64,000 nucleotides of DNA from Vigna angularis (Eukaryota; Streptophyta; Magnoliopsida; Fabales; Fabaceae), in assembly GCF_016808095.1 (NCBI RefSeq), contig NC_068980.1, positions 4,092,001 through 4,156,000 of the forward strand, written 5' to 3'. The stretch's first letter is position 1; the number at the start of each line of letters is the position of its first letter. The position numbers and the translations under genes are program-made. The notes beneath the pieces are model-generated. The model ran no database searches, was not told where the DNA came from, and saw only the letters and a list, made by a program, of their open reading frames with translations. Of the stretch, positions 10,560 through 33,060 are shown in pieces.

Positions 10560-12600
10560 ATTACTATAAACTGCAAAATGCTAACACTGTTTTTTGCGCC
10601 GTCTTCAACACACCTGTTTTCTGTTTATGGTTGTTAAAATTAAATATTTTAGGTTTCTTAAATTTAAATATTTTATTTAGTTATATTTGTTTACTTGGTA
10701 ATAACAATTTTTGTGATACATTTTGCATTGTGAAGGTCACGATTTTGCATACATTTATTGTTAATATACTTTTTTCTAAGTATAAATGCTCCAAATATTG
10801 TGTACTTTCTGTAAATGGCGATCTAAATTATTTTTAAGAAAATCTTATAAGTAAACGTCTGTTTTATTTTAGGAAAAAGGTATTTAACCCACTTAAACTT
10901 TATCTTTTCTCGATAAGCATCTTAGACTTTAGTATCATCTTAGTTTATTCTTAAACATTACTCTCATTGACTAATAAATATTTTAAATGTTGGTTTTATT
11001 TCAATTAATTCATCCATACACGTTATACCTTTTTCTACATAAGCATCTTAATTTCAATTTTATTTTAATTAATTATTAAATTTACAATTGTAACAAAATA
11101 ATACTTAATGAATGATTGACTGATTTTCAATATAAATAATTTAACCCTAACTTAGTATTAAAAACAATGTAAAAAGAGTCGGCTTTGAGGTTGAACTAAA
11201 ATTAAATTAAAGGTACTTACGAAAATCGTACAATTGTAATGAAATTAATGTTTATAATAAAACTTAAGAATCATTACGACAAAAATAAAGTTAAAACTTC
11301 CTATTTGTCGAAAAAAGTTATTTTTTTTTTTCTGTTTGTTCATTATTTTATTATTATATGTTGTGGAAAGAAAAGTTTTTAGGATTTCTGATTTTTTTTA
11401 TTTGATTATTCAGTTTATAAAATTATATATTTTTTGGAAGTAATTAAAGTGAACGTTATTATTGTAATTATTTGAATGATTTGAACAATAAAAAATGAGA
11501 CTAAATTTAAGGACTTAAGTGTGATTTTTTTACTAATTTTCAAATTAAGGAGTTAGTACTGAAAATAAAGTATTATTGTTAATTTGACCTATTTTAAATT
11601 ATTTGGTTTTTATCCGCATGGACTATAGTCAAAAAAGCTTATAAGATCAAAAGATCCACAAAAATCTAATGGATTAAAGTAATTCATGGACCTTCTTTTT
11701 AACCTGAAGCACAATCTAAGCATGATTATGATTTAGTGAAAATAATGGAAATTAGGATGTGAATTAGTGAACTTTTGACATGTTATCAAATGAAGTCAAC
11801 CCGTGATAATAATTGAATAAGAGTACACAATATTTTTCTCATAATGAGTGGACTCTTCTGAAAGATAAAGGTAGGAAAGAAAATGACTAAATTTATATAG
11901 CTAAATTATATATTTTTAATTCAATAATAAAAATGTTATATAAATATTTAAAATAGTATTTTCATAATTGAAATACAAAATATTGTTATTGATGCAATAA
12001 TTTTCTTATGTGACATTTGAAAAATTATTACTCATTTTCAATATATTATTTAATAACTAGTGATAGAAAAAAATCAATATAAGAAAAGGTTATTTTATTT
12101 AATTTATTAAAATACACAATACATTTTTAAAATGTTATAAATGAAAGTTATCATTTTTTTATTAAAATATAAAGATATTCCACCAGTAATAGTATCTTAT
12201 TTCGATCACTAAAATATAAAAATTTAAAATAAATTAACACAACATTTTAAAAGAAGAAACTATTTAATACGTAGTGATTAAATTATAACTTATGTATCTG
12301 TTAATAAACGTATAAGTGATAGTTGTTTGGTTTTATAATATAATGTTATGTATTCACTATTAATAAACACATACTCTTTTTTCTCTGCATTCACTTTTAT
12401 TTTGAAGAACTTTTAATAGTTATGCTAACTTTAAAATAAAAATAAAAATAAAAATAAAAAGATCATTCAGATATACAAGAGTCACACTACTTTTTTTTTC
12501 AAATAATAATTCAACAATACATATTTATTATTATGTTACAATGCATGTTTTAAATTATTCTTAAAATATACACAAATTTCCACACTAGACTAGACTAATA
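10560..12600. other. Intergenic AT-rich DNA
   Basis: About 2 kb of strongly AT-rich sequence between the NFRKB-like promoter side and the 3' end of PHOT1. It holds poly-A/T tracts and a short A-rich AAAAT-type run near 12438-12460. No coding signal or clear transposon ends were seen. The stretch 12600-12906 next to the PHOT1 stop is less AT-rich and probably holds the PHOT1 3' UTR. Confidence 0.5.
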
Positions 12601-12906
12601 TAATTTGCTTGATGGTTTCAGTTCCTAATCCCTCCCTTGATGGAAGGTCAAACAGCTTAAATCTAATAAAATTACATTAATTTTAGATCTTCCATTGGTA
12701 AATCTCAATGATCATGATCAAACTTTGCACCACTGAAAGGAGGGATTGAATTCCTTTAATTGTTCAAAATCGCAAAGAACTCATCATTTCTTGAATGCCA
12801 TATCATATATAACTTCATCTTCCTAATCCTACAGGCCACAACATACAGTGAATAGAATGAAGTATAACCTCAACATATACACAAAAAAGGTTGAAGACAT
12901 TACCTT

Positions 12907-23404
<10,498 letters not shown>

Positions 23405-23440
23405 CGCTACCCACCTAAGTCTCTCTCTCTTCCCACTTTG

Positions 23441-23441
<1 letters not shown>

Positions 23442-23479
<38 letters not shown>
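23442..23479. repeat. (TA)n microsatellite just upstream of PHOT1 start
   Basis: About 38 bp of alternating TA ending only about 37 bp upstream of the PHOT1 ATG, followed (reading toward the ATG) by a CT/GA-rich stretch. It lies in the 5' UTR or core promoter and could include the TATA element. Confidence 0.95.
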
Positions 23480-23480
<1 letters not shown>

Positions 23481-23481
<1 letters not shown>

Positions 23482-26474
23482 TATATCCAAACTCTGCTAC
23501 AAATTTTAAATTTGTTACTTGTATAATTTCATAATAATGTAGACACCAAATAAATCATTCCTTTTTTGCTTATTGTTTTGTTCTATAGGAAAACATTCTA
23601 AAATGAAGTTCTAAATTGGATTAAGACTTGAAAATATATGGGGAACAAGATACTGGGGTAGTCGTGTGTGTCAGTAATTGCAATGGTGACTTCGGATAGT
23701 GATGGTGTTGTGTAGTGTGATACATTGGGAATAGACTTGCAGGGCAGATAATTTCTTATGCGGGGTTTGTTTCGTCATTTCAAATGTTCATTCAAGTAAT
23801 TTGTGTTCTTTGTGCAGTTGAATCATTGCAAGGAATTTCTAGTACCCGCAAATTTTAAAGGGCAGTTTTGGCAGTGACAATGAGATCCTGTGTGAAGAGG
23901 GGCGTGGAATTTTCTGTCATTGGGACCTCAGTGTTGTTTTCTAATATTATGACAATAATAGCAGTTAACTGCTTCTGGCTAGGCCTTACAACACGTAAGG
24001 GAAACGAAATTAATGAAGCATATTATCTAGGATGAAAATTAATGATAGTATGAAAGTGAAATTCAAGATGCAAAGCAAGCATATATTTGGAACAATAATA
24101 GAAACTTCTCAGCAGCAGCAGGAGAATTTGCAAAGTAATCTCACAGTTAAATAGTTTCTATAAACAGTTTTTGTTTTCGGAGTTTACTGGTTTTATACTA
24201 CTGATGCCATTTAGAAATATCTGGTTGGACATGGCAGAGAGTATAATTAGCACAAGTTTGGCACCAGAAAACATATACCTCAAACCCAGTTCCGTGTTCT
24301 GCTTGACGGATCAGGAAGATCGAAAAAGTGAGCTGGTTATGTTCTGATCGATATGACGGACTATTCTGTTGTACTATGGTTAGAGTACACCTGGTTAAAT
24401 GATGAGAGCTTGACTTTTGTAGAATAGCAAAAGTGTATAGTATGTATGAGTGAAAGAAAACACAGAAAAGAGGACCAAAATCATTGTGAAAAAAGGTTTG
24501 GCCACACAACCCAAGCACTGTTTCTCACATGGCTCCTACAACCCTCTTGACTTTGAAGTCCTGAGTAGTGGGTGTTTTGGATAATTTGTTGGTAGTGTTC
24601 TGTTGGTTTTGCATGTTCTCCCGACCGCTTTGTTTGTAGGGAAATACTTTGTGCGTGTGTGTCTGCGATGGTTAAATTATGGCAAAGGATAAAAACAAAA
24701 AGAGACAACCTAAAAATGAATGAATAAATATCTAGGAATACGTGGATATTGTGAAAATAATTAAGTATATGATTGACGAGAAGTGGTGTGCTTGGATCTT
24801 AACACCTTGCAACCCCACCCCACCCACCAAAATGACAGGCACGGAAAGTGGACACGTGATGCCATGTTGGTCGATGCTGGACGATGTACTTCACCACCAC
24901 AAATTGTCATCAATAATCGAAAAAAAGGAAATAATTTCCCTGTAAAGTAGATGGAAATGGAGATTTGACGTTTCCCTAATTCCTTCTTTGACGTGGTTGG
25001 CTACTCCATAATTAGTGACAAGAAGCGATTGAAGTAGTCCTGACCATCAAATTCATAAGGCCATAATTTAATCAGTTGGTAGCTGTGTCCTAATCATTCT
25101 GTGAGTTCAAGAAACAGAAATGCATGTCGTGGAAAGAAAAGTAGTAGTGATAGGTAGTTCGATATATATTTTCTTTTCTTCTTATAGCTAGAATTTAGAG
25201 ATCGCACCTAAATCTGTTGGCTATCATTCCACTTCCAAAACTATTTTGCATTTACAATTTGTTTGGTGGGTCTCTCGAGAAAACCCTCTGCTCACACGCA
25301 GATAAATAAATTAACAGATCAAAAACAAGAAAGTTTATTCTTTTCTATGTACTCGAAAAATTTAAGTTCAATTTGTTTCTATAGAAGAGTTCATTATCAA
25401 AAAAACCAATTATTTAAATTTTGAATTTGAGTAATATCAATTCTATAAATATATAAATTGGACTTATATATATTCTATTTGTTTCTTTATATTATATCAA
25501 TATAAAAGTTTACTATAAAAAGTAATTTTTGCAATGACAACGTTGGTAGAATAATCTTATCAGGTTGGTCCCATTTAGGTGAGACTACAGCTACATACGT
25601 ATATGTCCATTAAGGTTAAGAGGTTGTGTCCTTGGCATACCAATAATCGCTTTCACCATTTACCATTCAGAATAATGGGTTCTCTTTGGGTTAATTGTGT
25701 CTGTTATATACCTATCCTTCACCATCATTTCACCCTGTACTTATTCTTCCTAATTCATCTAACAGAGAAGATCTTTACATCATCCCTTTTTTACGTGGTG
25801 GCCCCGTCACCCTGTAATATCAATGCCACCCTTGTTGACTCCAATAAATTGAAATATATATAGGTAAGAGACACCACCCACGTGGACCAAATATACGTAC
25901 CAATAGGATCTAAGAGAAATTTATTTTAGTTGTATTATAGAAAAATCATGCCTTTTTCATCAGTAATGTAGAAAAGACATATTATAACAAATAAAATGAA
26001 TATATTATGACATATTTTGACATCATAATTATAATATTCATAAAAAGTCTGTATATTTTATGACGAAACAAAACAATTTGAAGTATAGGTTCAAATTCAA
26101 TTCAATCGAAAACTCATATATATTCAATTCATATTTCACTGAATTCTAATGCAAAAGAATCTCAACATCATTATATAACAGTCATTACATTCAACGTATC
26201 TTAACTAAAGTAAATTTAATATATATTGATTAAATTGCTTTGAAGTAACTTGTATAAGAAAAAACTACTTCCAGAACTTAAGATATGTTCAAGAAACTTG
26301 ACATTAATTATGAAAATTTAATGTATATGAGTATTTATATTCAAAAAATGGAAGCTTGAAATATTAAACCAAACACTTATCAATACATCTGTGGGGGTTA
26401 ATGTTCATTTCTTCCTTTAAAAAGATAATTCTAAAATATTTTTAAAATATAATAAGTCATATGTGATAAATATG

Positions 26475-26523
<49 letters not shown>

Positions 26524-27143
26524 ATATTTTTTTCCATCTGTCATGTAATATTTTTAAAACATTTACCTAACTCTTTTTTTATAATTTTATATAATGTTAC
26601 TTACCATATTATACAATAAGTAATGTCTTTAAATGCTAAAATTAGTTGTTATATTATACTAATTATCATACACACTAAAGTTACATTTCATTATTATTTT
26701 ACAACGAAAAAAATTCCAATAATGAATAAGTTCATGAACATATTAAATTATTAGTTTATAAAAGTATTATTTTTGTGTTTGTGCTTTAACAATTAAGTTA
26801 CTTTTTCTATATAAAAAATAGACAAGCTATTTGATTTTATTCTTTTAATGTTTAGTTACTCAATTTAAACTCAATAAACCTCACTAGATGAAACTAATAT
26901 AGGGGGAAATAGTGATAAAGAACTTAACCAATAATGCAATTGTCAACTAAACATGCATTAAAATCGCATTCAACTTCGGTTCTTACCATAACAAATTTCA
27001 CTTAGAAAGCACTAATTAAGATAAAATAGTAAGAATGATGCCTTGTTTATGTTTCTATGATCCGAACAATTCTGAGCTTGAAAGTCCTTCCCTCAACCAC
27101 CTACAATCTGAAAGGAAATTGAAAATCTCATACTAACAAAATT
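23481..27143. other. Shared upstream region of PHOT1 and the glycosyltransferase
   Basis: About 3.7 kb between two divergently transcribed genes. The half next to PHOT1 (to about 25300) has more mixed composition and may hold regulatory sequence or a non-coding leader. The half next to the glycosyltransferase is AT-rich and carries an (AT)n run at 26477-26516. Open frames near 24198-24945 and 25579-25863 have no recognisable domain. Confidence 0.5.
26477..26516. repeat. (AT)n microsatellite
   Basis: About 40 bp of alternating AT, roughly 630 bp upstream of the glycosyltransferase start. Confidence 0.95.
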
Positions 27144-29279
27144 ATGTACTCTTCTTCCCATCAACGCATGCTCCAGACAAGCTCCAAAAGCATCTTCACG
27201 TGGTTGATCTTAATCACCATTGTTCTCTACACCCTTTATTCTTCCAACATCATCCTTTTCCACAATGATCAAGATGACTGCACCACTCCCACCACCAATT
27301 TAAAGGAAGCCACCAAAGAAAACTTTCAGATAAATACTCACAACGATAATTCCTCAGAAACCATGGATACCGATGAAGGCGATGAAAAGAAAAAACCATT
27401 AGTAGATAAACTACCAAGACCAAGAGAGGTTAATGATGGTGATGACGATGATGGTGGTGGTGGTGAAGTTGAAGCTGAAGTTGAAGCTCATGCAGAAGAA
27501 ACAAAGAAAGAAGAGGATTATGGAAATAATTCTCCCGTGGTAGTTAGATTAACTCCGAAACAAATGTCTGGGAGACAAGAAACCGAGGTTAAACACATCG
27601 TTTTTGGGATAGCTGGTTCATCAAATCTATGGCACATCAGAAAAGAGTACATTAAGATATGGTGGAGGCCTAACAAAACAAGAGGAGTAGTGTGGCTAGA
27701 TCAGAAAGTGAAAACTCAAAAAAATGAGGGCTTACCCAACATTCATATCTCTGGGGACACTTCAAAGTTTAGGTATACAAATCGTCAAGGACAAAGATCA
27801 GCTTTAAGGATATCAAGGGTGGTGACAGAGACATTGAAACTTGGGATGAAGGATGTGAGATGGTTCGTGATGGGCGATGATGACACCGTGTTTATGGTTG
27901 ATAATGTGGTTAGAATTCTTTCTAAATACAACCATAATCACTTTTATTATATTGGAAGCTCATCCGAAAGCCATGTTCAGAACATGCATTTCTCATATGC
28001 CATGGCATATGGTGGTGGAGGATTTGCCATAAGCTACCCACTTGCCCAAGAATTAGCAAAGATGCAAGATCGTTGCATTCAACGATACCCTGCTTTGTAT
28101 GGTAGTGATGATAGAATTCAAGCTTGCATGGCTGAGCTAGGTGTGCCTCTAACAAAGGAAGCCGGCTTTCATCAGGTAACGAATGATGTTGACACATATT
28201 TTAACATGTATTCCCATTATACCAAACACCATATAACAATATTCTTCTGGTTGTTATATCTATAAACTCAATTAAATAAACGTCACAATTCTGATCATAA
28301 TATTACTATGATTTATATCATTTTGGTTGTGCAGTATGATGTGTATGGAGACCTGTTAGGGCTTTTAGGGGCACATCCAGTGGCACCACTTGTATCACTA
28401 CACCACCTTGATGTAGTGCAACCGATATTCCCAAGGATGACAAGAGTATCAGCCTTAAAACACCTGATGAAATCAGTGAATGAGGACTCAGGCAGCATAA
28501 TGCAACAATCAATATGTTATGACAGACATAATTATTGGTCAATATCTGTTTCGTGGGGGTATGTGGTTCAAATCCTAAGGGGAGTATTGTCCCCTAGAGA
28601 AATGGAGATGCCATCGAGAACCTTTCTGAACTGGTATAGAAGAGCTGATTACACTGCATATGCTTTCAACACAAGGCCTGTTGCCAGACACCCTTGTCAG
28701 AAACCCTTTGTTTACTACATGAGCAACACTCATTTCGATTCCACCACAAAACAAGTTATTGGTGTTTATAATCATGACAAATCCAAACCCCCTTTCTGCC
28801 GATGGAGAATGAATTCACCAGAAAAAATAACCTCTGTTGTAGTAACGAAAAAACCAGATCCCTTACGCTGGAAAAAGGTACACATTCATAAATTTATATA
28901 CAATTTAAACGTATATTTAAAGTTGGAATGAGTCTGTTTCAAATTTTAATACATTTTAATTCTCAAATTTAAAAAATAATAATAGATATAATCCTTTTAA
29001 TTCATATAAAAAATGATAAGAAACCAAACTCTCAAATGATATTAAAAATATATTCATCGTATATTCACACATACACACTCACACGTGAAATCTTAAAGAT
29101 CAATCTGAAAATAAAAAGATAAGAAACCAAATTTGTATTATTTTAATAACTAATTAGATTTCCTTGTTTTGTAGTCACCAAGAAGGGATTGTTGTAGAAT
29201 ATTATCGCCACAGAAGAAAGCAACTACTCTATACTTATGGGTGGGCAGTTGTCAAGAGGGCGAAGTCACTGAATTGTAG
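27144..29279 (+). CDS. DUF604 / GT31-like type II membrane glycosyltransferase
   Basis: Three exons, 27144-28175, 28335-28877 and 29175-29279, all phase 0 with GT/AG ends, give 559 residues. A short cytoplasmic tail is followed by one membrane segment (about 17-39), so a type II Golgi protein is expected. Residues about 76-127 form a very acidic Asp/Glu/Gly stalk. The catalytic part starts near 148 (HIVFGIAGSSNLW), includes WFVMGDDDTVF with the metal/nucleotide-sugar DxD-type site at 244-247, and AYGGGGFAISYPLA. The C-terminal half (VAPLVSLHHLDVVQPIFP, YYMSNTHFD, WRMNSP) is the DUF604 signature. The family is grouped with beta-1,3-glycosyltransferases of GT31. The acceptor substrate is not known from sequence. 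The short last exon codes a cysteine-containing tail ending VGSCQEGEVTEL. Confidence 0.92.
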
Positions 29280-29399
29280 CATGTGAACCCTTACAATGTT
29301 TTCTCTTTTCTCATTCTTATTTTTAATACACTTCAAGTTACACAAAAATAAATAAGTATAGAAGAAGATGATTAAACCTTAAAACATGTTTCTAATTTT

Positions 29400-32300
29400 T
29401 AGTCTTTAGTTACACCAAACTACCCAATTAACACTATAAAACTTTTGTCATCTTATGCATTGTTTTATTTATTTTTCTATATGTACATTATTATATGAAA
29501 CATTTTAGCACTTGTAGCTAAATGTAATATAGCATGTTCAGTATTCTTTTCAAATGTTAAAAGCACAATATTATAACTCTTCAATTTCAAATTGCTTGTA
29601 TATTTACTTTTTACTTGCATTGTAATTATAAAAAATATTTAAATATTAACCTAAAATAGAATAACATGACATTTTATATTGTCTGTTAAAAAAAAAATGA
29701 GCTTAATTATTTAAATCAAATAAGGCTAAACATCATACTTTTGGATATAAAAATTCAAATTAGATTGTAACTTATCAATATAGAATAGGAGTATATCAAA
29801 AAGCAATACCATGAAAAAATGCATTGTTTGTTTATTAAATTAGAAGTTATTTTCTTTTATAATCTCACCAAATTTATAAATACTTCAATTCAGATTTTAG
29901 ACATTCATAGTTGAAATTTCATATAATTCAAATTTCACACATATGTATATTTAAAAGTCCATTCAACCCAAAAAGAAAAAAGAAATACTATGAGTAATCC
30001 AAATTAATCTTTTAACCAATATATCGGCGTATTTAAATATAAACATATAACGCGTACTATCATTAAGTTTTTGGCACAATAAATAACATTTTAAAGTGAA
30101 ACTGATAAAATTTGTAATATCCTAATTATATTCTTATTGATCATAAAATCCAATTAAATAGACACTAAATTTAAGGATGACAATATATTTAATAGAATGT
30201 CTATCCAATATTATATTTATAATAAAAGAAATATATTAATTACTAGTTGGATATGTGTTTAAAAATATCCGTTTAAAAATATATATGTAAGCATTTAAAA
30301 ATCGTAAATAAATATAAATATTGTAGATATTTAAAAGAAAATATTTTATAAATTTTTAAAACAAAATTATTAAAAAAATAAAAAATATAATATAAATTAA
30401 ATTAAATTAAATTAAATTTAATAAAATATAAATTAATTATAGAAACATTCTTGATTGAACTAAAGGATAGTGAGATTGAATCTTGCTGACGAATTCATCA
30501 TAATTTGAATAGAGGTTGTAAAAAACATAAAAAAAAATATTAAAAATAAATTATGTGTACTATTTTATTAGTCTATATATTTAAAACCAAACAATCACAA
30601 CTTACATAAATAATTGTAAAAAAATTGTTAAAAAATATTTTCCATACATAATACAAAAAATAACTCGAAAGAAATAAACGTACAAAAGTCTTGAAATCCA
30701 TAGCGGAGGCTTAACCTATATTATTTTCTTTCTCTCGTTGATCATTCATGGTTGACCGCATCTTTGTCACTTGCCTCCACTATATCTCTGTTGCACCTCT
30801 TTTTCTTATTTCTTTCACATCTAATTTCCTATTCTCCTAAACCCTAAAGGCTTATGGTGGAGGCCACATACCTTTAACAAACATGTGGCTACAGAGCAGA
30901 TTCCCTTGAAGACGGAGGAGAAAAGTAAATTTACAGAGAAAAAGAAGAGGGTTGTGACACAAAATTAAGGTCAAAGCAAAACTTTTATTTTTTTAGTTAA
31001 TGATTTTATATCAGATCGAGTATCACGAAATTAAAATTTAATATCCATATTCGACCGTCATTCCCGCTTTTATCTGAATGTCAGTATCCATTATAACTCC
31101 AACCACATAAAACCAACCAAACAATAATTTTTGTACTCAGATCTATTAGATTCGGACAAACCCAGTTTATTTGCTCATTAACATAAACAGACATATGTAG
31201 CTAAACGCACACAAATAGACACAGAAACAAAATTTTCCATTAACCTTTACAGCATAAAAAAACTTAGTTAATATATCAAAATTATCACATTCACATACTT
31301 TTACATTTCCAAAACATACCATTCCAACAATTCCCATCAATATATATATCATCATAACAAGCTACACATAGACAATCCGGATATTCTACCCTAATGTGCT
31401 ATTACAATTAAGGATGGTCATGGATTGAAGATTTTTCAAAATCTAGATTTAATAAAATAGATTTGATCTATAATCCACGTCCATTTTACCTACATTAAGA
31501 TTTGGATTTATATAAATCTAATTTAAATAATATTAAATCTAAATTGAATTTACTTTTTAAATTTAATGAGATTGATTTATATCTTACTATATAGATTAGA
31601 CATAGGTCAAACTGACTCAATTTGACTTAGATTTAAAGTGAATCATGTTTACTTGGGTCTGGTTCAGTCAGCTTAATTTGGGTCTAAATCGTCTCACCTT
31701 AATATCGATTAGAGTTAACTTGAGAGGTTCAAACCAACTTGACTTAACCTAAACTCGTGTTGAATTGGCTTCATATGGACCTACACTGACTAGGCTCCAC
31801 CTGGGCTTAAATTGTCTCGTCTTGACTCGAGATAACTCAATCATACCTTGGTTCTAAGATGACATGACTTGACAATTCAGCCTAGGCCAACTCATCTCGC
31901 TCTTTGGTATGGACCGACTTAACATTTGATCGAGGTTGACTCGACTCAACCTTCATTTTAGACTAACTAGATTTGATTCTTCGGTGTGAACCTACTCAAA
32001 TTGATTTTCGATCGAGACTAACTCGAATTGACCTTTGAACCAAACCAACTCAATTCTACAGTCCAAAATGACCTTACTTGACTTCCGAACCAAGTCATAC
32101 ATCAAGTTCTAATATTAGAATTTTCTGTAACTGCAATGTTTTGTAATTTAATGGCATGGCATACATAACAATGACCTCTAATTCCTTCTAATTAAAAAAT
32201 TAACAATGAGTGAACAACAAACTTGCAGCAGTAAAATTTCTTTTGAAAGGAAAGAAAAAATAAAATTTAGAGGAAGATTAATAACACATTGATGGCAGTA

Positions 32301-33060
32301 ATAAAGAGCCTAACTATCACTAACATGGTTAAAAGTAATTCAAGTAATTTTTTCACATACATCCACTGGTTAAAAAGTGCTACTCATCCCAGTTACTATT
32401 CATCACCGCTGTTTGTTTTCTGAAATGAATTAATACACATACAAGGGTTAATAGCTTAGGAAAAATATTAATACAGAGGCATCTATCTAAGCATGCTTAT
32501 TTCATTTCACTAAGTAATAAAGATGAAAAGATCAAGTGCATTCGATTTTACATCTTTATATATGAAAATAAGAATAATAAATGATACACATGTAACAATA
32601 GAGCATTTAGCTAACAGAAAATGATTAATTGTTAAAAATCTCGACTAGTGATAATATAATTGACTGCAAATTTTATCCTACAAACTAGTTTTGAATGATT
32701 GAATCAGGCTTAAAATCCAATTCCTAACACATTTTTATAGTCTAACCACAAACTATAATCCTATATCTGTTGAGCCTGCCCATTGCAATGACAGTACCTT
32801 GCATCTATAAAAGCATAAGATATAGAGTATGCAGATAATAATGGCCAATGAACTGAAGTTATCATTTAAGAGAAAAAAAGTGTATTAGTGTAGCAGAGGA
32901 TAAATTCTAAGAGATGAATCAACTACAACTCTAGGAGAGGAATCCATCTTGGTAGAAAAAAGGCCAGCTCAAATGTACAGCAGAGGAGCCAAAAGCAAAT
33001 AACTTGTTATTTGATAGCTAAGCATTTTACAGTATGAATGTCAAAAGACGAGGCACTTTA
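29400..33060. other. Intergenic, AT-rich, with a degenerate minisatellite-like block
   Basis: About 3.6 kb between the glycosyltransferase and the PBL kinase. Most is AT-rich without coding signal. The block 31590-32110 stands out (listed separately). The part near 32700-33060 may include the 3' UTR of the PBL kinase. Confidence 0.5.
31590..32110. repeat. Degenerate short-period repeat rich in GACTCAA/TTGA
   Basis: Variants of GACTAACTCGAATTGACC and related strings recur at an irregular spacing of roughly 26-29 bp, for example around 31910, 31935, 31965, 31990 and 32020. The block has no long open frame and is less AT-rich than its flanks. It looks like an old minisatellite or a transposon interior. 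Confidence 0.45.

Noticed and set aside
24198..24945. Extra exons or a small gene upstream of PHOT1
   Set aside because: Short frames without motifs. A PHOT1 leader exon is possible but no convincing splice pair was found.
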